Positions 1 to 6,714 of a stretch of DNA of 6,962 bases are shown here, piece after piece. Each line of letters starts with the position of its first letter. The first letter of the stretch is position 1. The notes under the pieces were generated by a model that was not told the DNA's origin, searched no databases, and worked only from the letters and a program-made list of their open reading frames with translations. The translations under genes and the position numbers were made by a program. Source of the stretch: Bryobacterales bacterium (GTDB lineage Bacteria; Cyanobacteriota; Vampirovibrionia; Obscuribacterales; Obscuribacteraceae); contig CAJCHQ010000413.1 in the NCBI GenBank assembly GCA_903970295.1, forward strand, positions 1 through 6,962, written 5' to 3'.

Positions 1-1949
1 ATTTCTTCCGAGAAGAATCTGGCCGTTGTCTCGTCAGCGTTGTGCAAGCAAACACGAATCGCGCTGTTGGAGAAAATCGTCTTGATTTCTGAACCGCCTG
101 AACCAGACCCGGCGGCATCTCCGGCCTTACCGCCACCGCCAGTGATCTGCGATATGTTCTGGAGAATCACTGTCAAGCCGCCGTTGGCACCCCGGACGAT
201 AGCTGATAGTCTGCCTGCCAGGTCGATGTTCAAGGTTTGATATTCATCAAAGAAGGCGAACAACGGCAACACCGACTTGGTACCGTATCTGGTGTGCAAG
301 GCCAACTGCAGTTGATAGACGAAGCAGGAAGCCAGTGACTCAGCGTCTGGACCGAGAGAGGCTGGAGCACCGAAGATCAAAACGGTGGGCATGTGCATGG
401 CTGCTTTCAAGTCGACGTTGGAGTGCTCGGTCACACGCAAAACGTTGGGATTCTTGAACATGCGCAGGCGACCACGCACGCCCTGAATGTTTTTGTCCCA
501 ATCGGTGTCGGTACGGATGATCGAAGTCAGTGTCTGAGTCAGTTCACTCAATTCGCTGGCGTCGACATCCGGATTGCTTTTCAGCTTGCGTAATGATTCG
601 ACGATGTTGCGGCGGTTGTTGACCAGACGCATCAAGCCGCGCGGGTTACATGGCAGGGCCTGGACTTCGGCCGGTTGTCCGTTCTCGTCTTCACCGGCGA
701 CTTGCACCGCACCCCATTTGAGCAGCTGGGTGAGACCGGAGATATAACCGTGGTCACGTTCTGCCCAGTGCTGCTCCTCGGCTTCCAGTGAATTGATGTC
801 TTGCACGATCGAAGAGGCGAATGAGATAGCATCCAGGTCGATTGGATTCCAGTGGATCGAACCACTGTCCAGAGGATTGAAATAGAGTGTGTTGAAACCG
901 GCGTGCTCAGCTTCGGGCAAGACTGTGTATTTGAAACCTTCACGCTTTTCATCCAAATTGGGATCGTTAGCTTTGGCTTCTAGAGCAATAATGACTGAGG
1001 GCTTCGCCAACAAAGCCTTGATGATGGCGCGCATCAGGGTGGTTTTACCTGAACCAGATGGGGCTACGAGGAACATGTTTTTATTGGGCAGGCGACCGAG
1101 CGGAATCGTCACCGGCAAATGCGTGCGAGCGAGAAAACCGAAGGGCAGAACGACACCGTCTTGTTCGGTCCAGGCTGCTTGCGGATTGCGTTTGCCCATG
1201 CGACCGTGCCGTCTCAAGTTTGGCGGACACAGATATGAACGCTCGTAATCGCGCGGTGTCATCAAGCCAGACGGAGGATTGAAAGTGCGGATCGTCTGCC
1301 AGGGGAACAAGCGTTTCTTGTGCGCGGCAGCGATGATCAAAGCGAGCAGAACCAGAGTCGGCAACAAGATGGCGATCGAGGTGGCATCGAGGAAGCCGTG
1401 CGGTTGCTTGTGCGTCGGAGTCTGTGTGCTGTGAGCGTGACCGGAAATACCTTCCAGACGCAAGTTCTTGCCTTGCACGGCCATGCCGGCGGTCGGATTC
1501 ATACCGGTGTGCTCGTCTTGCAATGGGCTGCCTGCCTCATTCATGCCCGGTGCCAAACCAACACCGACGCCGCCCAGCATGTCGGAATTGGAACCGCCCG
1601 AAAGGAGTTGGGCGCCAGGTTGCACAAGCGTGTTACCGGGAGTGATCATCAAAGGTGCTGGTGCCTGCTGGGGCAAAGCTTGAGGCGCTATTGGCGGCAG
1701 CTGTCCGATGGGCGCCATTTGAGCTGAGGGAGAAATTGGCGAGGCAGGCACAGCCGGCGGCGGCGGCACCATGGCCGGTGCCATCATTTGCGCTGGCGGA
1801 GAAGCCACGAGCGAGCCGTCGCCCTGAGACATGGTGTTATCCATTTGCGCGCGGCGCGAGTATTCAGAAGCTGTGACCATTTCACCAGTATCCATATTAC
1901 GATACTGCGTCACGACGCCTCGATCATTTATTTGTGCTCTCCAGTCCAT
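1..1949 (-). CDS. virD4: VirD4/TraG-type type IV coupling ATPase, C-terminus cut off by the window edge
   Basis: This is the first 649 residues of a membrane-bound P-loop ATPase of the VirD4/TraG/TraD coupling family, which recruits substrate to a type IV secretion channel at the inner membrane. I translated it by hand. The start ATG at 1949-1947 has a good AAGGAG ribosome site 8 nt upstream, and the frame is open to the window edge. Residues 1-190 are hydrophilic and rich in Pro, Met, Gln and Gly, with four consecutive prolines near residue 62-65. One membrane helix lies at about 191-209, followed by HKKR. Walker A is APSGSGKTT (K302). Walker B is FAFFDEYQ (D568, E569). A downstream LQNISQI segment and an IFSNSAIRVCLHNADETTARFF segment correspond to the ILQS-x-xQL and 'SNC...DPETA' regions of TraG C-terminal domains. 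Classical VirD4 proteins have two N-terminal helices and a short N-terminus, so this architecture is unusual. The N-out, C-in topology is inferred from the positive charges after the helix. Family assignment is confident; substrate is unknown. Confidence 0.9.
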   Translation of the reverse strand, partial: MDWRAQINDRGVVTQYRNMDTGEMVTASEYSRRAQMDNTMSQGDGSLVASPPAQMMAPAMVPPPPAVPASPISPSAQMAPIGQLPPIAPQALPQQAPAPLMITPGNTLVQPGAQLLSGGSNSDMLGGVGVGLAPGMNEAGSPLQDEHTGMNPTAGMAVQGKNLRLEGISGHAHSTQTPTHKQPHGFLDATSIAILLPTLVLLALIIAAAHKKRLFPWQTIRTFNPPSGLMTPRDYERSYLCPPNLRRHGRMGKRNPQAAWTEQDGVVLPFGFLARTHLPVTIPLGRLPNKNMFLVAPSGSGKTTLMRAIIKALLAKPSVIIALEAKANDPNLDEKREGFKYTVLPEAEHAGFNTLYFNPLDSGSIHWNPIDLDAISFASSIVQDINSLEAEEQHWAERDHGYISGLTQLLKWGAVQVAGEDENGQPAEVQALPCNPRGLMRLVNNRRNIVESLRKLKSNPDVDASELSELTQTLTSIIRTDTDWDKNIQGVRGRLRMFKNPNVLRVTEHSNVDLKAAMHMPTVLIFGAPASLGPDAESLASCFVYQLQLALHTRYGTKSVLPLFAFFDEYQTLNIDLAGRLSAIVRGANGGLTVILQNISQITGGGGKAGDAAGSGSGGSEIKTIFSNSAIRVCLHNADETTARFFSEE

Positions 1950-1957
1950 TTGTGGCT

Positions 1958-1963
1958 CTCCTT
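1958..1963 (-). promoter_or_regulatory. Strong Shine-Dalgarno site of the coupling ATPase gene
   Basis: On the minus strand this reads AAGGAG, 8 nt before the ATG at 1949. It is the best ribosome site in the window, and it fixes the start of a gene whose N-terminus has no recognisable homology to help choose one. It also shows that the 76-nt gap after the TraE-like gene does not prevent independent ribosome loading. Confidence 0.75.
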
Positions 1964-2004
1964 AGCCTGCCAGCTCAGCGCATGGCAATTCTAGTCAATG
2001 AGGG

Positions 2005-2021
2005 CAAGCGCTTGACGCTTG
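2005..2021. repeat. Small inverted repeat in the gap before the coupling ATPase gene
   Basis: The sequence caagcg-cttga-cgcttg forms a perfect 6-bp stem with a 5-nt loop, just after the stop codon of the TraE-like gene (2026-2028). The left arm also overlaps a 10-bp perfect palindrome, caagcgcttg. No T-run follows on the minus strand, so it is not a convincing intrinsic terminator. It could be a weak processing or attenuation element, or chance. Confidence 0.3.
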
Positions 2022-2025
2022 ATAA

Positions 2026-2739
2026 TTAGCTTTGTGAACCTCCCTCGCTAATACCGGCAACTCTCAATCCGTCAGCGGTCGACTTGACCAGATACTGGTA
2101 GTTGATCGGGCGCACTTGATCACCTTTGCCCGGCACGGACAAGGTCTGTGTACCTTCAACGAAGACGACGACGGCTCCATCACTTTGCGGCGCTCCCGCT
2201 TGCAAGCGGCTGCATTCGAATTTGGTTTGTAAACCTGATTGCTGAATTTGCTTGGCGATCTCCGGGGTCCAGATATTCTGGCGGTAAGCCATCGCACATT
2301 CCGGGGTCATATACATGATTGCTTGCTCCTGGCTATGTTGAGCCGAGGCAGCACTGAGGTCCCAGGTGTATGCCAACCATACTCTCACCAACTCCTGGGC
2401 TTCGGCCGGATTAGCGATCGTCACAGGCGCAGCTGGAAGAGCTGGTTGAGCCGGCGCAGTCGCCGCTTGGGGGGCGGCAGCCGCCTGTGGGGCGGCTTGT
2501 CCTGGCTGTTCTTGCTCAGGCTGCGGTCCCGAATAATCGATCGCTCGGCGTCCGCGCAGTGAACCGCGCCCGCTCACATCCGGATTGGTCGACCAATTGA
2601 CGTGGTGACGCGACTTTTTGGGAGGCTCTGCCGGCGGCATCAGAATCATTGTGAAGAGCATGCCGGCCATGAGCCCGGCGAAGCCGACCATGATCAATGT
2701 CAGTTTGAATTTTTCTCCAGCTTGATAATCAAACATCAT
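2026..2739 (-). CDS. TraE/VirB8-like inner-membrane T4SS scaffold protein with Ala/Pro-rich stalk
   Basis: The 237-residue protein has a short N-terminus, one membrane helix (about 13-34), a basic hydrophilic stretch (41-67), an Ala/Pro/Gln-rich linker (about 71-106) and a C-terminal domain (about 110-237). The C-terminal domain begins with a helix containing VWLAYTWDLS, continues with a MTPECAMAYRQ helix and an IAKQIQQSG helix, and ends in strands (TKFECSR, AVVVFVEGTQT, NYQYLVKS, LRVAGI). This helix-then-sheet order, and the spacing of 'Y-[IM]-x-P' followed by an 'hYhhhhK' strand, match what I know of F-plasmid TraE and the NTF2-like fold of VirB8. In those systems the protein dimerises outside the membrane and organises the inner-membrane complex. 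The long Ala/Pro linker is not present in F TraE. The position between traC and the coupling ATPase supports a secretion role. The family call rests on pattern, not on a search. A second ATG three bases downstream is an alternative start. Confidence 0.65.
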   Translation of the reverse strand: MMFDYQAGEKFKLTLIMVGFAGLMAGMLFTMILMPPAEPPKKSRHHVNWSTNPDVSGRGSLRGRRAIDYSGPQPEQEQPGQAAPQAAAAPQAATAPAQPALPAAPVTIANPAEAQELVRVWLAYTWDLSAASAQHSQEQAIMYMTPECAMAYRQNIWTPEIAKQIQQSGLQTKFECSRLQAGAPQSDGAVVVFVEGTQTLSVPGKGDQVRPINYQYLVKSTADGLRVAGISEGGSQS

Positions 2740-2749
2740 AGTCGCACCG

Positions 2750-2753
2750 TCCT
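2750..2753 (-). promoter_or_regulatory. Shine-Dalgarno of the TraE-like gene overlapping the traC stop codon
   Basis: The minus strand reads TAGGA, in which TAG (2754-2752) is the stop of the TraC-like gene and AGGA is the likely ribosome site, 10 nt before the ATG at 2739 and 13 nt before a second in-frame ATG at 2736. The overlap suggests translational coupling of the two genes, and hence matched amounts of the ATPase and the scaffold protein. Confidence 0.5.
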
Positions 2754-5559
2754 AGCTAGCCATCAATAATTCGGGAGTGAAAGTTTCGGGAGTGATGCCC
2801 TGACCGAGCAGGTGGCAGGCCCACCGGGCATCACCATTACAGAGTTCGATCATTTTCGAGCGCATCGGTTGATCGGTATTGGGTTCAGTCGTAGCCACCC
2901 AGTACAAAAAGCGCGGCACAATCAGTTTGACCACACCTCGCGAGATCTTGTGGTAGATCAAGAAGGCATCCGAATACTCACGGTTTCTTCTGGTCAAGTG
3001 AGCGATCGAAGACATCTCCTGTGGTGTCAAACCGCAGGCGTCTCTGATCAAATCGAAGTTGCTGGGGTCGTTACCGAGAATGATTTTAATCGCGCTGTTG
3101 GTTGCCAGGTTGCGAGCTCGATCGTCTCTGAGCAAGTCACCGAGCTCCTGCGAAATTCCGATGAAGAGTAGACCTAAGTGGCGGCTGGTGCGCGATGCGT
3201 CTTCAACCAGAGTCTTGCCGCCTTCGTAGCGAAGCAGGCGCCACAATTCATCTATACAGAAAACGAAACGAGCCGGTTTGCCCAGCGCCATCTGCTCCAT
3301 CTTGTGTTGAGCGGCACGACGCAGAACGAAATCAGAAACGAAAAGTGTGACCACAGCTTCCAACGTTTTGTCGTGCGCCAGATCTGATGTATCGAAAACC
3401 ATCAATTGGCAATCGAGAGGGATAGTCGTGGCGCCATCGAACAATTTGCCGAAGATGGCACCGCGGCAATAGAGACTCAAACGGTTAGCCAGATCTTCGC
3501 AGGTATCGCCGCGCTTGGTCTTGCCGTTGGCTTGGGCTTCTCTGTGCAACCAGGCGACCAGATCAGATTCGATCGGCACGCGCCCTTCGGCGGCACAACT
3601 TTGATAAATCGATTGGATGCCCTGCATGAGAATCGGCTTTTCATCTTTGTTCAGCGATTGCTCGCCTTTTTCGCCGAGCATGACCGAGTGAAAATTGAGA
3701 ATCTTGATGATGTGCGACTCAGGCGGGCTAGCTGGATCAATCGGCTTATCGTCGGGACCGACTAGAGGCAAATCGTAGAGATTGATGCAGACCGAACCAT
3801 CAGGACCGAGTTTGATATAGGCACTGTCATCATAGACTTCGCAAAGCATCCTGTAGCTGCCCGAACGGTCGATAATCACCGATTTGGCGCCGGAGATGGT
3901 TTTCATCTGAATGATCTGCTGGGCGACCATTGATTTACCTTCCCCTGGTTGACCGAAGACTACACAAAGAGCGTTCGGCAATTTTTCATCGTACGGATTG
4001 AGAAACACAGGCTCCAGAGTTTCTTTCGAGAAGCCCAGCCAATCACCGGCATCAGAGCCCAGTTTGGCGTGCACATAAGGGAATGAATTGCGCAAAGTGG
4101 GGGTGCGGACGATTTTGCCGCGACGGACAAAATCGATACCCATGCCGGGCATGCTGCCTACCATCAGCGCTTTCTGTTCGTGATAACCAACGATGAAACG
4201 AGCACCACGACATTGCGGAGCGGCAGAGCGCACCTGCTCGGTCGAGCGGTTCAAGTCATCGAGAGTTTCGGCATAGAGCGTGAAGTAGCAAGCCATGTTG
4301 AAGACTTCCATATTGCTTGTATACAATTCCGAACCGATCGAAGCTGCTTCCTGGGCTTTTTCTGCTTCTTCCTGATTGGGGGCCGAGCGCGGTCCAAGAA
4401 AACCTTGATAGGTGTTGGCATGCGCTTGCGCTTGTTTGCGTTGCATCTGTTTGCGGAAAATATCTTTGTCCAATTTGTGCGCGAAGATATTCATCCGCCA
4501 TTCGCAGTTCAAGCGCAGTAAGGGCTGCAGCCAGAGGGGACCCGTGCGCTCAGGCAAACGGTTCATATAGAGTGTGCGCAAATAACGACCGGGAGGTTGC
4601 GGGCCCTCTGCCGTTTCAATCGGCTGCTCTGAGTAGTCGGAGATATAAACATGATCGGGTTTGCTGAAATCATATTGCGATTCAGTCAATTGGGCCCGAA
4701 TCGTTGCCGGTTCGGCATCCGGGAAAATTCGGCGCAAACCAGGCGGAATCGGCTTTGTTTGCGGGCGTGACGGTGTGGGCAAAGTCGCTTCCGGTTCAGC
4801 ACCCAGTTTGGGATTCAATTCGCGATAGACCATGCGGAAATATTCTGTGGCTGAAATGGCGCGGGCAGTCATGCCGCATGAACCGAGCTGGCTGACATAA
4901 CCGTTAGCTCGTTGGATTAATGTGGTGATGTTCTTCTGGTGATTGCCGACCGACTGACGAGCAGCCTGATTGGTGAATACATCAGAGATGTTGCCGACCA
5001 CTCGGTCGACCCAGCTTTGTTTTTGCGGCTTCTGTTTGGGCGGTTTATAACAGAAGCTGACATAGAACTTGAGTTCCGGGATGAAGTTCTTGGAGAGAAG
5101 GAAAGCCTCGTCATTTTCGACGACTCGGGCGACATACTTGAGAAATTCGTCATCGATGACCTCTACGGGATGCCGAGAAAAATACTCGCGCTTGCTGATG
5201 TTGTGACAAACGATAGTCAATTGAACTGAAGTGTCGATCGCATTGAGAAAACCAGTGAAGTGATTCATCAGAGATCCCAGACGCACTTCATCAAAACCAC
5301 TGACGTGAACGCCGTCGAGCTCATAGCAGCATCTGTAGGTGCCGTCTTTGAGAACCATGACACCGACACCAGATTGATCGTCTTGAAACAGATCCCACAG
5401 AGGCAACAAACTGGCTGCCGAAATATGCGGACGGGGCACACCTAACTGGGGCAGCTTAGCGTAACCATCGGGTGAGGCAGTCTTTTCCTTGCTGCCTCTC
5501 TTCAAAAAGCCGAGCAAGTTATTTTCTTTGGCTAAAGATCTGCTGATTGCGGAAACCAT
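2752..5559 (-). CDS. traC: TraC/VirB4-family type IV secretion ATPase
   Basis: The 935-residue protein is close to the size of F-plasmid TraC (about 875) and is the energising ATPase of pilus assembly and substrate transfer on the cytoplasmic face of the secretion channel. The N-terminal half (about 50-330) carries the TraC-type pattern, with LLPLWDLFQDD near residue 52 in the position of 'LLPYRDYNQES' of F TraC. A Pro-rich break lies at about 255-275. A charged segment rich in Gln, Ala and Glu at about 370-410 may be an insertion. Walker A is GQPGEGKS (536-543, K542), followed by the IIDRSGSYR segment. Walker B is FVFCIDELW (D770, E771), with the Trp after DE+1 that is typical of this family (DEGW in F TraC). 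An ISQE segment follows near 798, and YWVATTEPN near 887 matches the C-terminal signature of VirB4 proteins. No membrane helix is evident, as expected. The gene begins 10 nt after the TraL-like gene, with AGAGAG 6 nt before the ATG as a modest ribosome site. Confidence 0.93.
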   Translation of the reverse strand: MVSAISRSLAKENNLLGFLKRGSKEKTASPDGYAKLPQLGVPRPHISAASLLPLWDLFQDDQSGVGVMVLKDGTYRCCYELDGVHVSGFDEVRLGSLMNHFTGFLNAIDTSVQLTIVCHNISKREYFSRHPVEVIDDEFLKYVARVVENDEAFLLSKNFIPELKFYVSFCYKPPKQKPQKQSWVDRVVGNISDVFTNQAARQSVGNHQKNITTLIQRANGYVSQLGSCGMTARAISATEYFRMVYRELNPKLGAEPEATLPTPSRPQTKPIPPGLRRIFPDAEPATIRAQLTESQYDFSKPDHVYISDYSEQPIETAEGPQPPGRYLRTLYMNRLPERTGPLWLQPLLRLNCEWRMNIFAHKLDKDIFRKQMQRKQAQAHANTYQGFLGPRSAPNQEEAEKAQEAASIGSELYTSNMEVFNMACYFTLYAETLDDLNRSTEQVRSAAPQCRGARFIVGYHEQKALMVGSMPGMGIDFVRRGKIVRTPTLRNSFPYVHAKLGSDAGDWLGFSKETLEPVFLNPYDEKLPNALCVVFGQPGEGKSMVAQQIIQMKTISGAKSVIIDRSGSYRMLCEVYDDSAYIKLGPDGSVCINLYDLPLVGPDDKPIDPASPPESHIIKILNFHSVMLGEKGEQSLNKDEKPILMQGIQSIYQSCAAEGRVPIESDLVAWLHREAQANGKTKRGDTCEDLANRLSLYCRGAIFGKLFDGATTIPLDCQLMVFDTSDLAHDKTLEAVVTLFVSDFVLRRAAQHKMEQMALGKPARFVFCIDELWRLLRYEGGKTLVEDASRTSRHLGLLFIGISQELGDLLRDDRARNLATNSAIKIILGNDPSNFDLIRDACGLTPQEMSSIAHLTRRNREYSDAFLIYHKISRGVVKLIVPRFLYWVATTEPNTDQPMRSKMIELCNGDARWACHLLGQGITPETFTPELLMAS

Positions 5560-5569
5560 TTTTTACTCT

Positions 5570-5908
5570 CTATTCTAAGAAATCGGGTAGTTGTTCGTCG
5601 ACGAGGAAACGGACTGGATTGGGGTCGGGACCGGGCATGAGAATTTGCGACGTGCCCCAGAAGTTCATCAGGGTTTCCCAGTGGGAGGCTGAATTATTCA
5701 AAGTGACAAGACAATAGAGAGGACCGAGCAATCCGATGAAAATGCAGAAGTCGAGACGCAAGTCTTGACCGCCGACCTGGACCGGATTCAACCAGGAATA
5801 AAGCTGGGTGGATAGAATCAAACTGACCATACAGCTGATCAATTGGTCATAGCGAAGACCGAATAACTTCGGTTTGTCGTCCAGATTTAGTGGGGTGATG
5901 TCTTCCAT
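5570..5908 (-). CDS. traL: TraL/VirB3-like inner-membrane T4SS protein
   Basis: The 112-residue protein has two hydrophobic segments (about 21-40 and 50-70), the layout of TraL/VirB3, small inner-membrane proteins that tether the TraC/VirB4 ATPase to the channel. The stretch KLFGLRYDQLI (14-24) lines up with RWFGLPLDELI of F-plasmid TraL. The segment SHWETLMNFWG (75-85) aligns with the 'SSWLRDLIYWY' region after the second helix. The C-terminal 20 residues (PGPDPNPVRFLVDEQLPDFLE) extend past the usual end of TraL, which is about 91 residues in F. Its place directly upstream of the ATPase, with a 10-nt gap, is the same partnership as VirB3-VirB4 and is strong support. No Shine-Dalgarno precedes the ATG; the 8 nt before it are CGAAAAAA. 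The alignment comes from memory of the family, so the exact subfamily should be treated as likely rather than proven. Confidence 0.75.
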   Translation of the reverse strand: MEDITPLNLDDKPKLFGLRYDQLISCMVSLILSTQLYSWLNPVQVGGQDLRLDFCIFIGLLGPLYCLVTLNNSASHWETLMNFWGTSQILMPGPDPNPVRFLVDEQLPDFLE

Positions 5909-5916
5909 TTTTTTCG

Positions 5917-5922
5917 ATTATT
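5917..5922 (-). promoter_or_regulatory. Possible -10 hexamer just upstream of the TraL-like gene
   Basis: The minus strand reads AATAAT, a 5/6 match to TATAAT, ending 8 nt before the ATG at 5908. Transcription from it would begin at or within a base or two of the start codon, giving a leaderless or nearly leaderless mRNA, which would fit the lack of a Shine-Dalgarno site. No good -35 hexamer is seen 16-18 nt upstream (CCAGAA at 17), so an activator would be needed. This is a weak prediction. Confidence 0.22.
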
Positions 5923-5953
5923 GTTGTGATTCTAGTTGATTCTGGTTGTGATT
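5923..5953. repeat. Tandem short direct repeats (gttgtgatt family) upstream of the TraL-like gene
   Basis: Two perfect 9-bp copies of gttgtgatt occur at 5923-5931 and 5945-5953, 22 bp apart. Between them a degenerate middle unit, gttgattctg (5935-5944), gives three imperfect units spaced about 10-12 bp, or about one helical turn. On the minus strand the core is AATCACAAC. The repeats lie in the 68-nt gap between the DUF2225-like and TraL-like genes, at -15 to -45 relative to the start codon, where an activator or repressor could act. A chance origin in T-rich spacer DNA is possible. Confidence 0.45.
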
Positions 5954-5976
5954 TAGTTCGGCTTTCGGGGTGATGG

Positions 5977-6714
5977 TCAGACTGCTAGGGGCGAGGTGTT
6001 TTGCGGATTTGGGGCGGCTGCCTTTGCTGGTCTGAGTCGGAAAATTTCTTCCACCAGATGTGGTGGCAGTAGTGTGGGTTCGCTGTTGCCCGCTCTCGAC
6101 ATTGCGATTTGATGATCGATCAATTCACGGGGCAGCATCGAGCGTTTATCGAGACCATTGAAGAGATTGAGTGCAGCCTGGAAGTCGCCCATCTGCCGCA
6201 ATATTTCAGCCATGATGTAGTTGTAGCGGTGGGTATTACCCTGCCAGCTGGCGTCTTTCATGGCCGTATCCAGTTCTTGGGCCGCCAGCTTGAGCCAGCG
6301 CGGTAAGTCATTTTTCTGAGAAAGACCGGCGGTCGCTTCCTCTCTGGCGCACCAGGCGCCATTCAAAGCCAGGAGAGCCAATTCGAGCAGATTCTCGCCC
6401 CGTTTGCGACCGGCGAGAACGGCGTAACCAAATTTCTTCGAGAATTCCACATCCGGGGTGGGCACGAGCAGGTCGGGCACGTAATGATGCGGACGGAAAG
6501 CAGTAATCCACCAGGTGTATTGGCAGGCCGGGCACATCGCCACCATGGCGCCGCGAATGGCTGGATGGGGCAGAATCCGGTGCAAATCAGCTTCCACGGG
6601 GGTGTCGCGGGTGGGGCCGGGCATATTGACCAGGCTGGGCGTGGCAAACGGATACTCGCAGCCGGGGCAAACTACCGAAATATCGATGACAACGAAATCT
6701 TCAAAAACTTGCAT
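5977..6714 (-). CDS. DUF2225-like protein: N-terminal zinc ribbon plus TPR
   Basis: The 245-residue soluble protein starts with a split zinc-binding region: CPGC at 16-19 and CPAC at 61-64, spaced as two knuckles of a treble-clef or zinc-ribbon-like site. A conserved-looking YTWW segment follows the second knuckle. The middle (about 88-155) is helical, with KFGYAVLAGRKRGENLLELALLAL. A single recognisable TPR lies at about 162-190 (RYNYIMAEILRQMGDFQAALNLF). This order (Cys pairs near the N-terminus, then helical repeats) is that of DUF2225, a widespread family of unknown function. The ATG at 6714 has no Shine-Dalgarno, but an in-frame stop lies 51 nt upstream with no other ATG between, so the start is secure if the gene begins with ATG. 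The C-terminal 25 residues are Pro/Ala-rich and look disordered. It lies 68 nt upstream of the TraL-like gene on the same strand and may share its transcript. Link to secretion is positional only. Confidence 0.75.
   Translation of the reverse strand: MQVFEDFVVIDISVVCPGCEYPFATPSLVNMPGPTRDTPVEADLHRILPHPAIRGAMVAMCPACQYTWWITAFRPHHYVPDLLVPTPDVEFSKKFGYAVLAGRKRGENLLELALLALNGAWCAREEATAGLSQKNDLPRWLKLAAQELDTAMKDASWQGNTHRYNYIMAEILRQMGDFQAALNLFNGLDKRSMLPRELIDHQIAMSRAGNSEPTLLPPHLVEEIFRLRPAKAAAPNPQNTSPLAV

Noticed and set aside
889..1282. Plus-strand open frames of 119 and 74 codons
   Set aside because: They lie antisense to the Walker A region of the coupling ATPase, which has a clear family match on the minus strand. 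They have no recognisable domain and no good ribosome site.
1320..1994. Several overlapping plus-strand open frames, the longest 135 codons
   Set aside because: They are antisense to the low-complexity N-terminal region of the coupling ATPase, where biased composition keeps other frames open. Their translations look like random Arg/Cys/His-rich shadows.
2005..2021. Inverted repeat considered as an intrinsic terminator that would split the operon
   Set aside because: The stem is only 6 bp and no T-run follows on the transcribed strand, so it is kept only as a low-confidence repeat.
2455..2500. GC-rich inverted repeat (ggcgg-cag-ccgcc) and repeated ggggcggc
   Set aside because: These arise from the Ala/Pro-rich coding linker of the TraE-like protein and need no separate explanation.
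2812..5445. Many plus-strand open frames of 60-119 codons
   Set aside because: All are antisense to the TraC-like ATPase gene, whose motifs run along the full length of the minus strand.
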